Both the position numbers and the translations under genes were made by a program. A DNA stretch of 64,000 nt, taken from the NCBI RefSeq assembly GCF_045863935.1, contig NZ_BTVP01000019.1, positions 1 through 64,000 on the forward strand. The letters are read 5' to 3'. Below the pieces are notes generated by a model that was not told where the DNA came from, did not search any database, and saw nothing but the letters and a program-made list of their open reading frames with translations. This document shows, in pieces, positions 17,551 through 25,164 of this stretch. Source of the DNA: Parvibaculum sp045863935 (GTDB taxonomy: Bacteria; Pseudomonadota; Alphaproteobacteria; Parvibaculales; Parvibaculaceae). Each line of letters opens with the position of its first letter. The stretch's first letter is position 1.

Positions 17551-18237
17551 TCAGCGGGAGGCCGGTACCGTTCTTCGCTTTTCCTCGACCCTCCTGACGG
17601 TCTGCCGTGCAAGCTCTATATCCCGATCAGACAGCTCCAGGGCCAGGCGCTCCTTTGCTTCCTTCGCAACCAACGGGAAGCCGTGGCGGTCCGCCAGTTC
17701 GTAATACGAATACGCCAGTAACTTATCGCTTCCCGCAAACGATCCCGTTTCGTGCATGTTACCGAGACTGAACTCCGCAGCAGCATGCCCCTGCTGGGCC
17801 GCGGCCATGTACCAGAGCATCGCCCGCACCGGGTCTGCCTTGTCGAGCGTGCCATCCTCGTAGATCGCACCTAGTTCGAACTGCGCCCTTGCCTCTCCCC
17901 GCACGGCGCTCGCCGTCAGCAGTTCCAGCGCCCGGCCGGAATCGTACTCGACCACTTTTGCGTCGATGTATTCGACGGCCATCCGGAATGCGGCGCCCGA
18001 ATCCGCTTCCTCCAGGAAAGCGCAATGCCATGCCGTCATTGCTTCCGGGTAGAAGCCGCGATGGTAGAGCCGGTCGCCGAGCGCCTCCGAAAAACTGCCG
18101 TCGAAATCCACGTCCGAGAAGGCCGCGCATTCGCTGTCGATGTCCATCGCGAGAGCGGCTGTCGCCGTCATCTGCGTGCTCGAGAGAAGTGCCAGCGCGA
18201 CCTGTAAAATCACTACCCGGAAAGACATGACGGTCAT
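17551..18237 (-). CDS. Sel1-repeat (TPR-like) exported protein
   Basis: A 228-residue protein from the ATG at 18237; the ATG at 18228 is equally possible. A signal sequence (VVILQVALALLSSTQMTAT) leads into Sel1-like repeats: GEARAQFELGAIYEDGTLD and GHAAAEFSLGNMHETGSFA, with ALELLTASAV, AMLWYMAAAQQ and AYSYYELADR as the linking helices. Sel1 proteins are periplasmic or envelope adaptor scaffolds. A charged helix closes the protein. The frame is open further upstream, but that extension lacks the look of coding sequence. Partner unknown. Confidence 0.75.
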   Translation of the reverse strand: MTVMSFRVVILQVALALLSSTQMTATAALAMDIDSECAAFSDVDFDGSFSEALGDRLYHRGFYPEAMTAWHCAFLEEADSGAAFRMAVEYIDAKVVEYDSGRALELLTASAVRGEARAQFELGAIYEDGTLDKADPVRAMLWYMAAAQQGHAAAEFSLGNMHETGSFAGSDKLLAYSYYELADRHGFPLVAKEAKERLALELSDRDIELARQTVRRVEEKRRTVPASR

Positions 18238-18601
18238 TTCATTTCTGTGGGGGAAACCTGGACTTCGGTAAGAGGCAGACCGGGGCGATCTGCCGCCGCT
18301 CGTCCGGATAGCGGAGGATCCGGTGGGGGCACGAGCGGCGGCATGTCGCGGGTTCATTCGCCCCCATGCTTTTCCGAGGAGTGAGGCGAACGAAGGTAGC
18401 CAGAACGACATTCTGCGATGGGGTGACTTTCGCAGGCTGGCATGACAACGAATTCGCCTGCATAGCGGTGGAGGTTACCTCGCGTCTTTCACGAAGGTGT
18501 GAGGTTCTTCCCTCTTCTGCATCCATTAATCTCAATGGCGAAATCGCTCGTCAAACGTAGGCTAATTGCCGGCCACGGTGAACAGAAAGACACATCACAG
18601 C

Positions 18602-19960
18602 ATGACACGACTGGCAGGGGTGCTCATGGCTGTACTCGCTCTTGCCGGCTGCGCCACGCGCAACTGGAATGCCCCGGTTGAAATGTCCGGAACACACGAT
18701 AACGATCCGGTGAGGCACTGTTCGCCGCGGGGCAAGGCGGACGAACTTTTCGTCATCCTTGCCTTTTCGGGCGGCGGAATGCGCTCGGCGGCAATGTCCT
18801 ATGGGCTTCTCGAAACACTGCGCGACACGACAATCTCCATTGGCGGGACGGAACACAAACTGATCGACGAGATCGACGTGGTCACATCCGTGTCCGGCGG
18901 CAGCTACACGGCTGCCTATTATGGACTTTTCGGGGAACGGATATTCGAAGACTACGAAACGCGTTTCCTCAAGCGCGACGTCCAGGCGGAAATGCTTGCG
19001 AGGCTCGCGAACCCGATCTCGCTGGGCGCACTGACTTCCGAAAATTTCAATCGCAGCGATCTTGCGGCAGACTGGCTCGATTCCGAGGTTTTCGAGGGAA
19101 AGACCTTTTCGTCGATGCGAGGGCTCGACTTGCCCTGTACCATCATCAATGCCAGCGACCTGAACACCGGCTTGACCTTCTCATTCGTTCAACAGCAATT
19201 CGACTTCCTCTGCTCGGATCTCGGACGCTATCCGGTCGCGAACGCTGTGCTTGCGTCGTCGGCGGTGCCCGTGTTCTTCGCGCCGATCCCGTTGCGAAAT
19301 TACGCTCGGGATTGCACCGGGCGGCACAAGCCCTGGGTCGAGGAGGCCCTGAAACGGCGGAACCGGGAATCGGGTGCGTATCAGGTGGCGCGGCAGCTCG
19401 AGCGATACCTTGATCCGGATCGCATGCCGGTCGTTCGTCTCGTCGATGGCGGCGTGACGGACAATCTCGGTATTCGGGGCTCGATCATGAGTCCCGTCCT
19501 GCATGGCGGGGATGTGCCGAGCATGCAGGGTGCATTCACGAAATCCTCTCTCGACCAGGTAACGCAGGTCCTGGTCATCATTTCGAACGCGCAAAGCTAC
19601 AAGCCCTATGAATGGTCGACCGAGGGACGAGAACCCGGAATCGTTTCCACGACTATCGCGTCCTTCGATGCCGCGCTCAATCTTCTGAACACCAATACGG
19701 TGGCCGAGGCGCGGCGGAGCTTTCAGGACTGGGAGCGGATGGTCAACAACCGCCGGGCGCCGCGCGAAGCGAAAGTGCGCGTCCATTTTGTGAGCCTCAC
19801 ACTGGAGGACATCGAGGATGCCGAGGAGAGGGAATGGTTCAATGCCATCCCGACTTCTCTTTCGCTGGAGGAAGAGGAAATCGATGCATTGAAAGCGCTG
19901 CCAAGGCAGCTTCTGGCAAAGTCGTCCGACTTCGAACGGTTCAGGCTTACTCTGCCGTGA
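18602..19960 (+). CDS. Patatin-like phospholipase lipoprotein
   Basis: A 452-residue lipoprotein. The signal ends in the lipobox VLALAGC, so the Cys at about residue 17 is lipidated. The patatin domain shows the oxyanion glycines FSGGGMRSAAMSYGLLE, the nucleophile-elbow TSVSGGSYTAAYYG and the catalytic Asp in RLVDGGVTDNLG, giving the Ser-Asp dyad. It probably hydrolyses acyl lipids at the membrane. The start ATG at 18602 is chosen to begin the lipoprotein signal; an upstream frame extension is unlikely. The downstream NrtS-like and DUF6969-like genes run in the same direction. Confidence 0.85.
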   Translation: MTRLAGVLMAVLALAGCATRNWNAPVEMSGTHDNDPVRHCSPRGKADELFVILAFSGGGMRSAAMSYGLLETLRDTTISIGGTEHKLIDEIDVVTSVSGGSYTAAYYGLFGERIFEDYETRFLKRDVQAEMLARLANPISLGALTSENFNRSDLAADWLDSEVFEGKTFSSMRGLDLPCTIINASDLNTGLTFSFVQQQFDFLCSDLGRYPVANAVLASSAVPVFFAPIPLRNYARDCTGRHKPWVEEALKRRNRESGAYQVARQLERYLDPDRMPVVRLVDGGVTDNLGIRGSIMSPVLHGGDVPSMQGAFTKSSLDQVTQVLVIISNAQSYKPYEWSTEGREPGIVSTTIASFDAALNLLNTNTVAEARRSFQDWERMVNNRRAPREAKVRVHFVSLTLEDIEDAEEREWFNAIPTSLSLEEEEIDALKALPRQLLAKSSDFERFRLTLP

Positions 19961-20022
19961 TCGCCCCGGACGCCGAAACCCGCCGATACCCGATGAACGA
20001 CAACAAAAATGGATGCCAAATC

Positions 20023-20253
20023 ATGGACACGGAAGCGCTGAAGAGAACCTTCTCCCGACGAGAATCCCTGAGGGCTTTTCGCGTGGCGCTGGTTGTCGGC
20101 ACCATTCTGAATGTCATCAATCAGGGTGCGTCCATTCTCGCCACCGGTGAGGTGGACATATTGCGCGGCACGCTGACCTATATGGTGCCCTTCTTCGTTG
20201 CGTCCTATGGCGCATACGGCGCCTATAGCGGCGGCAACCGAAATGAACGCTGA
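20023..20253 (+). CDS. NrtS-like small membrane protein (nitrate/nitrite transporter NrtS family)
   Basis: A 76-residue protein with two membrane helices, ALVVGTILNVINQGASIL and LTYMVPFFVASYGAYGAY, preceded by a basic stretch. The pattern RVALVVGTILNVINQG ... LTYMVPFFVASYGA fits the NrtS family (PF12028), small proteins linked to nitrate transport in some cyanobacteria and proteobacteria. An ATG at 19993 would add 10 residues. Its stop overlaps the start of the next gene. Family assignment is by remembered pattern, and a nitrate role in this island is not supported by neighbours. Confidence 0.7.
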   Translation: MDTEALKRTFSRRESLRAFRVALVVGTILNVINQGASILATGEVDILRGTLTYMVPFFVASYGAYGAYSGGNRNER

Positions 20254-20914
20254 AAAGCTCGAGCAGGCCGCCAACGCGGCCGCCGGCATCGTCGCCGCCA
20301 TGCAGTCATTTGCGGAAGCGGGATCGAATATCGTCCTTGAGGTGTTGCAGGGAATGCCATTCGTTGAACTCGAACACTATCCCCCCGGCGATATCTGCGA
20401 CCCGGAGAATGGAAGTCAGTATTATTTCCACGCGCACCCACCAGCCAGGCCGAGCTACAGCGACTTCGGGCATTTCCATCTCTTCCTGCGGCCGGAAAAG
20501 GCCGGCGGCATGGACGGCCTCTCGCGAAGCCGCGACGACAAGACGATCTGTCACCTTGCCGGCATATCGGTCGATCAGCGGGGATTTCCCGTCGGGCTAT
20601 TCACGACCAACAGGTGGGTCACCGACGAAGCCTTCTACACGGCAGAGGACACCATTGCGATGCTCGACCGGTTCCAGATCGAGGGGCCGGTTCCCGCGCC
20701 CGCGGTCAATCTCTGGGTGTCGGCCGTACCCGTCGTTTACAGGGCCGACCTCGAAGCGCTGATCCGGGAGCGCGATGTCGCGATCGAGGCGTGGCGGAGA
20801 GAACACCCGGAGCGCGATGTTTTCGAGGACCGCCGACTGGAAGTCGTTTCCTGGAAGAAGATCGATCTCGAAGTCCGGCTGGCGGAAATACGCGAAGCGC
20901 TCGATCTCGATTGA
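20243..20914 (+). CDS. DUF6969-like hypothetical protein
   Basis: A 223-residue soluble protein without signal or membrane segment. Notable motifs: LEHYPPGDICDPENGSQYYF, HAHPPARPSYSDFGHFHLFL (several His), HLAGISVDQRGFPVGLFTTN, then WVTDEAF. I associate this His-rich pattern with DUF6969, a family without known activity; the clustered His residues could bind a metal. The start at 20243 overlaps the NrtS-like stop by 11 bases, which suggests coupled translation of the two. Confidence 0.65.
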   Translation: MNAEKLEQAANAAAGIVAAMQSFAEAGSNIVLEVLQGMPFVELEHYPPGDICDPENGSQYYFHAHPPARPSYSDFGHFHLFLRPEKAGGMDGLSRSRDDKTICHLAGISVDQRGFPVGLFTTNRWVTDEAFYTAEDTIAMLDRFQIEGPVPAPAVNLWVSAVPVVYRADLEALIRERDVAIEAWRREHPERDVFEDRRLEVVSWKKIDLEVRLAEIREALDLD

Positions 20915-21007
20915 AGGGTGCCCGACGCGCAAACCGGAGCCGACAGGCGCCGCAAAGGACACCCATCGACGCCGGTCTGACGCTTTCGAACTTAAAGCGC
21001 GGACAGA

Positions 21008-21208
21008 TTACCGTTTGCCGTAGCGCGAGAACCTGGGTTGGCCCGCCGCCGCGCTGGCGCCCGCCGCGAAAGCGGGGGCCGCGCCCGGGCGGGCCGCCCC
21101 CGAGACTGTTTGGGGGGCGTGCGAGGGCGCCGGCGCCGCGACCATGGCGATACTTCCGAGCGCAACGGCGGAGCCGAGAACCAGCATGGACTTCTTGAGC
21201 GTACGCAT
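21008..21208 (-). CDS. Small exported Ala/Pro-rich peptide
   Basis: A 66-residue product. MRTLKKSMLVLGSAVALGS begins a signal peptide that cleaves near SHA, leaving about 35 residues rich in Ala, Gly and Pro and ending in QPRFSRYGKR. AGAGGA sits upstream of the ATG. There are no cysteines. It could be a small periplasmic or secreted protein, or a degenerate remnant. The region 21040-21140 has extreme GC content, so chance openness is possible. Confidence 0.45.
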   Translation of the reverse strand: MRTLKKSMLVLGSAVALGSIAMVAAPAPSHAPQTVSGAARPGAAPAFAAGASAAAGQPRFSRYGKR

Positions 21209-21362
21209 TGTGTGTTCCTCTGATTGTGTTTGTGCCGCAGCACATCGGACGGACCGCGCTTCAGCGGCGAGCCGACATGAGGTTGTTCGGCACAAACAAT
21301 CATCAGGTTGCACAATGACCGGTCACAGTCGCGTGAGCGGCGCCCGGTACGCCCCCGCCGGG

Positions 21363-21875
21363 TTATGCCTCTCCGCGGGCGGGGTAGCCATTCTTCACGA
21401 CATATTGAACTGCCTGAAGGACTTCGGCGAAGTTCGGTCGGGCAAACGGCATGGTCTGAACCGAGGCCGCATAGAGCTTCCGGCCGGGATCGACGAGGAA
21501 GAGGCCGGGTTCGAGGAAGACTTCCGGCTCGGCGTCCGCGATCGCCTTCGAGACGCTCAATCCCCATTCGCGGCCAATGTCGATCGGCATGTCGTAGGCA
21601 AGCGGAAGCCTGTCGAGCTTCCAGCCGAGCTTTGCCTTCTCGGCTCGCTCGGCGTTGTCGGATGTGGCGGCTACGGCAATCACACCCGCCTGCTCGAAGT
21701 CATCCATCTTGCGGTTGAGGTCATTGAGGTAGCCCTTGCAAATAGGGCAGTGGAGGCCGCGATAGACGACCAGCATCGTGAACGCCGCCGGCTTCTGTTC
21801 TGCAAGGTTGAACCTGCCTCCTCCCGCAAGTGGCAGGTCGAGATTGGGAACGGTGACACGGGATTTGAGCGACAT
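21363..21875 (-). CDS. Peroxiredoxin-like (AhpC/TSA) protein
   Basis: A 170-residue thioredoxin-fold protein. VTVPNLDLPLAGGGRFNL opens the domain. MLVVYRGLHCPICKGYLNDL carries the CPIC active site where the peroxidatic Cys is expected, and FLEPGLFLVDPGRKLYAASV follows. It likely reduces hydroperoxides or acts as a bacterioferritin-comigratory-like reductase. AAGGA sits 8 bases before the ATG at 21875, so the start five codons upstream is less likely. It lies just downstream of the sigma/anti-sigma pair on the same strand and is a good candidate target. Confidence 0.83.
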   Translation of the reverse strand: MSLKSRVTVPNLDLPLAGGGRFNLAEQKPAAFTMLVVYRGLHCPICKGYLNDLNRKMDDFEQAGVIAVAATSDNAERAEKAKLGWKLDRLPLAYDMPIDIGREWGLSVSKAIADAEPEVFLEPGLFLVDPGRKLYAASVQTMPFARPNFAEVLQAVQYVVKNGYPARGEA

Positions 21876-21925
21876 TGGCTTTTCCTTCATTTCGGTGTGG
21901 TGTGGGTGGGTGGAGAATGGCGCGG

Positions 21926-22615
21926 CTACCCGGTCACGGTCCGGATGCCGATCCGCCAAGGAAAGAGATGTCGCGCAAAGACGGTGCAGATCGCCGTCAG
22001 GAGTGCGACGGACCCCATTTGCCAAACCAGGATCATCAGGCTTGCGTCTTCCGCGTGGAAAAACCTGAGCCCGAACTCGGCAAGCGCGGTCGCGGCAAGT
22101 GCGGCATAGCCAATTGTCGCGTAAGGCGAGACGGGCGCCCCCCGGCGTATGAGCGAGATCATTGCAATGGCGGGAACAACACCGAGCGAGGCGATATTGG
22201 GAAGGCAGACCCAATCGACCTTCACAAGCGAACTCCATGCCCCGCCGACCATGACGCTCCGGACGCTGCCGCCAACAACGATCGCAATCCAGAGTCCCAG
22301 CGGCAGCAGAGGAAGAACACGCTCCCAGACAGGACGGCCGGGAATGCTGGCGCACAGCGCCGCGAGACCGGCCACAAGCGCCGTCGTCAGCGCCAGTGAC
22401 TGCTCGAACAGCCAGCCGCCTTCACCGATCTTCAAGGCGATATCCGCCCTCGGGCCCCGGTACCAGACGATAAGGGCAACCCAGGGCAAGGAGAGACCGA
22501 ACCAAACAAGCAGGCGAACCGGAGGCGAAGAGAGCCGCCGGACGGGCCTGACATCGCCTGCCAGAGAACCAACCAACTCTTCCGTTCTCACGACGTTACT
22601 CCGCGCATTTTCCAA
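21926..22615 (-). CDS. nrsF: NrsF-type (DUF1109) six-helix anti-sigma factor
   Basis: A 229-residue membrane protein with a short cytosolic N-terminus and six hydrophobic helices (for example LLVWFGLSLPWVALIVWY and LPLLPLGLWIAIVVGGSV), the DUF1109 layout. NrsF holds its ECF sigma factor at the membrane and releases it on exposure to chromate, cadmium, copper or similar stress in Caulobacter. A Cys pair in the periplasmic-side helices (residues about 88 and 137: AALCASIPG and DWVCLPN) fits the conserved Cys known to matter for sensing. It lies 15 bases after the sigma gene. Confidence 0.85.
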   Translation of the reverse strand: MENARSNVVRTEELVGSLAGDVRPVRRLSSPPVRLLVWFGLSLPWVALIVWYRGPRADIALKIGEGGWLFEQSLALTTALVAGLAALCASIPGRPVWERVLPLLPLGLWIAIVVGGSVRSVMVGGAWSSLVKVDWVCLPNIASLGVVPAIAMISLIRRGAPVSPYATIGYAALAATALAEFGLRFFHAEDASLMILVWQMGSVALLTAICTVFARHLFPWRIGIRTVTG

Positions 22616-22630
22616 TTCCGTTCATGCGGG

Positions 22631-23185
22631 TCAGGCTCCCAGCGTTTGTTTCAGGGACTTCATGCCCCGGTGAACCGCCACCTTGAGGGCGGAAATGGAC
22701 ATTCCGGTCCGCTCCGCCGCTTCCTTCAGGGACAATTCCTGGATCTTCAGAAGTTCGATTGCCTTTCGCTGCCCCGCCGGGAGCGATGCGATAGCGCTCT
22801 TCAGCAGGTCCGGGTCGCCCTGCCCGTCTTCAAGCCAGTTCGTTTCATCCGCGGAAAATGTTTCAGGCAGCGTGTCCGTTGTGACTTCGTTTTTCGCTTT
22901 TCTGATGTGCCGCCGCTGGAGATCGACCAGCCGCCGGCGAAAAATGGCACTTAACCACGGAAGAAACGGCCGCGCCGGATCGTAGGTGTGTCTGACGGAA
23001 TGCAACGAGAGGAGCACGTCCTGAACCAGATCCTCCGGGTCGATCGATCCGATCCATTTCGCTCGCGCCTGACGCCGAAGCACAGGTACGACCGATCTCA
23101 GGAGATGCTCATAGGCCGTTCCATCGCCGGCCTGCGCCGCCTGCATCAGGCTTTCAAGGGAAACGCTTTCGGTCCCGGTTTCCAT
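22631..23185 (-). CDS. sigF: ECF RNA polymerase sigma factor, SigF-like
   Basis: A 184-residue ECF sigma factor. Region 2 spans about residues 20-90 (DPEDLVQDVLLSLHSVRHTY, FLPWLSAIFRRRLVDLQRR). A linker with Asp/Glu follows, then region 4 (LPAGQRKAIELLKIQELSL, EAAERTGMSISALKVAVHR). It is paired with NrsF directly downstream, as in the Caulobacter SigF-NrsF system, which is known to drive bufferin operons. Its own promoter motif was not found by eye. The upstream intergenic region is shared with the divergent TetR gene. Confidence 0.9.
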   Translation of the reverse strand: METGTESVSLESLMQAAQAGDGTAYEHLLRSVVPVLRRQARAKWIGSIDPEDLVQDVLLSLHSVRHTYDPARPFLPWLSAIFRRRLVDLQRRHIRKAKNEVTTDTLPETFSADETNWLEDGQGDPDLLKSAIASLPAGQRKAIELLKIQELSLKEAAERTGMSISALKVAVHRGMKSLKQTLGA

Positions 23186-23296
23186 GACTCCGCCTGGAGC
23201 TCCGCCTGTTTTGGGTAATTGCCGGATTTCCGGTATCTCTTGCCCTCTTTGTCCGACAAATAGTAATATCTTACCGATCGTTTAGGAACAAGCACC

Positions 23297-23881
23297 GTGC
23301 CACGCCGAAAATCATTCCAGCCCGAAATCGCCCTTGAAAGCGCGCAGGCTCTTTTTTGGGAGTTGGGTTACGATGCGACTTCCATATCCGCACTCGAAAA
23401 GCGGATGGGCATCAACCGGTTCAGCATCTACGAGACCTTCGGAGACAAGAAGGCGCTGTTCCTTCAGTGTCTCGAAACTTATTCGCAGAACATGAAGGCC
23501 GGTAATCTCGCCTTGCTGCAGGATCCGGGCGGGCTCGACGGTATCCGGAAGTTCCTGACGAGGATGGTAGACGGTCCGCGGGTGGCCAGACGCCGCGGCT
23601 GCCTCATGATGAATTCACTTGTCGAGATTTCGGGACGGGACGCCGATGTGAGCCGGATCGTCGACAGGCATTTTCGCCTCGTGGAGCGGAGCCTGAGACG
23701 CGCGGTGGACGAAGCCAAGTCGAGAGGCGAAGTGGCTCCAGGCGTCGCAACGGTGGACGCGGCGAGAACCTTGCTGGCGCTCGCCCATGGCGTCTTGTCC
23801 CTCGGCAAGAGCGAGTTCGGGCGTCCGGTCGCGCGCACCGCAATCCAAACCGTGCTCGATCAGCTAACAAGCGAGGATTGA
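23297..23881 (+). CDS. TetR/AcrR-family regulator
   Basis: A 194-residue repressor starting at GTG. The N-terminal HTH is ALFWELGYDATSISALEKRM followed by GINRFSIYETFGDKKALFLQ. The C-terminal domain has RRGCLMMNSLVEISGRD, a pattern of the AcuR/YdeS-like subgroup whose Cys can sense electrophiles. It is divergent from the sigF gene, 111 bases apart. A TACCGATCGTTTA element at 23272-23284, next to the start, is a weak candidate operator. It is the last gene before the right end of the island. Confidence 0.85.
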   Translation: MPRRKSFQPEIALESAQALFWELGYDATSISALEKRMGINRFSIYETFGDKKALFLQCLETYSQNMKAGNLALLQDPGGLDGIRKFLTRMVDGPRVARRRGCLMMNSLVEISGRDADVSRIVDRHFRLVERSLRRAVDEAKSRGEVAPGVATVDAARTLLALAHGVLSLGKSEFGRPVARTAIQTVLDQLTSED

Positions 23882-24326
23882 TCCCGGTATGACCGCCGGG
23901 TTCCTCCAAAGCGCTGTACGTGTATCTAGTGCACCACGCCGCGCAGGCGCTCAACGAGGTTTGGATACGGATTGAGGTGAGGCCGTCTTTCTGCACGACT
24001 TCCTGGAATTGCCACCCCAAACGCAGGCCTGCCGCTGACTGGCGGCTGTTGGTTGCCTATCGCGTATCGGTGAATGCTCGCAAGCCAGACTGCTTCCGAT
24101 TCTTTTCGTGCACACACTGCGCACATGCCATCCTCTAAACGCCCGTCATCAAAGACAAATCGCTCAAATCCATCATGGGCGCGATGGAGATTTTGTTTTT
24201 CGGCGTATTCAAAGGCGTCCCCGGACCTCGGGAGTATTCAAGCGGCCAAGTTTACGCCGTTGTATCTCCTAATGCGCTTACAGGCACAGGAAAATTCCGC
24301 CTACCTCTCAGGCATCATATGCATCG
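23882..24326. other. Gene-free boundary region at the right island end
   Basis: 445 bases with no recognisable gene. It is more AT-rich than the flanks. Its right part contains the dusA start remnant (24166-24291). The left part (23882-24165) shows no integrase fragment I can recognise in any frame. Confidence 0.6.
24166..24291. repeat. Right attachment-like site: dusA 5' remnant and upstream copy
   Basis: On the minus strand, 24212-24168 encodes LNTPKNKISIAPMMD, matching the DusA N-terminus LNTQTNKIAIAPMMD at 12 of 15 residues with the same TTG in the same place. Directly after the Asp codon similarity stops and the frame ends in a TAG within about 10 codons. Upstream of the TTG the match to 6447-6526 continues (TTCAAG, AGTTTACG, GTTGTA). 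This is the displaced original start of dusA or an element-borne copy. Confidence 0.65.
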
Positions 24327-25154
24327 TCAGCTTGCTCGGGGGATTCCAGTGTCCCCCATCGAGACCAACCTGGCCCGTTGTGTGCGAAAATCCCTTCCCA
24401 GAATTGAAACGGCTATCCGCTTCGGGAGGACGGCTCCAAGCTTCGCAAGGAAGCTCGTCGGGAACGGGAACGCGTAATCCCAGCGGCCGGCACGGATTGC
24501 CTTGAGTATGCGGGCGGCCGCTTCCTCCTCGGAAAGTTCGAACGGGGCAGGCATGCCGTCTCCCACCGTCGCTTCGGTTGCGATGAAGCCGGGATAGATC
24601 GAGACAAACTCGATCCCGTCATCGGCAAATTCGACGCGGCATGTGTCGACGAGCAGCCGCAGCGCGCCCTTGGCGGCCGAATAAGGGCCCTGCAGCGGCA
24701 CGCCGAGGAACCCGGCAAGCGAGTTCGTGTGCGCAATGACGCCGCCCTTTTGCGCGATCATCTGGTCGATCACGGGAAACAGGTAGTTCACGATCGTGTC
24801 GTAGTTCGACCGCATATAGGCCGTGACGTCACGTGCGTTCATCTCGTGCATGTCGAGCGCGGGGGCGCCGCCGACATTGAGTACCGCGAGATCGATGCGG
24901 CCGAATGTTTCGACGGCGCGTGCGACCACCTGCGCGGCGGCGTCCGCGTCTTCGGCATCGGCTGCGAGCGCGAGACATTGGCCGCCGCGCTTTTCGATTT
25001 CTTCAGCCAGCCTCTCCAGCTTTTCGCGACGGCGCGCCGTCACGATCAGCTTGGCCCCCTCCTCCGCCATCTTCATGGCCAGAACCCGGCCGATGCCGGA
25101 CGACGCGCCCGCGAGGAGAACGACTTTGTCCGTATAAGTTTGCTTGTGTGTCAC
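24327..25154 (-). CDS. Short-chain dehydrogenase/reductase
   Basis: A 275-residue classical SDR. The cofactor motif is VVLLAGASSGIGRVL (TGxxxGIG variant). LNVGGAP replaces the usual NNAG. HTNSLAG supplies the catalytic Ser and GPYSAAKGALRLL the Tyr and Lys. The Arg after the motif (TARRREKL) suggests NADP preference. The GTG start follows GAAAGGCAGACA and is 10 bases after the aminotransferase stop, so both form one operon. Substrate unknown; context points to a ketone or aldehyde in a sugar or amino-sugar pathway. Confidence 0.85.
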   Translation of the reverse strand: MTHKQTYTDKVVLLAGASSGIGRVLAMKMAEEGAKLIVTARRREKLERLAEEIEKRGGQCLALAADAEDADAAAQVVARAVETFGRIDLAVLNVGGAPALDMHEMNARDVTAYMRSNYDTIVNYLFPVIDQMIAQKGGVIAHTNSLAGFLGVPLQGPYSAAKGALRLLVDTCRVEFADDGIEFVSIYPGFIATEATVGDGMPAPFELSEEEAAARILKAIRAGRWDYAFPFPTSFLAKLGAVLPKRIAVSILGRDFRTQRARLVSMGDTGIPRAS

Positions 25155-25164
25155 TGTCTGCCTT

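Larger units (their letters stand above)
6401..24291. mobile_element. Probable genomic island inserted at the 5' end of dusA
   Basis: The left boundary is the dusA start. The right boundary is a diverged copy of that start plus its upstream sequence. Between them lies accessory cargo: metal efflux, a bufferin-like peptide, DoxX, an ECF sigma/NrsF pair, a peroxiredoxin, and several envelope proteins in mixed orientations with small gene-free patches. No integrase, excisionase or replication gene was recognised, so the island would be an immobilised remnant or its integrase has decayed. The two end copies are similar, not identical, which weakens the case for recent insertion. Confidence 0.55.

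Noticed and set aside
23882..24165. Integrase remnant next to the right dusA-like end
   Set aside because: All six frames were read; none shows the tyrosine-recombinase R-HxxR-Y pattern.
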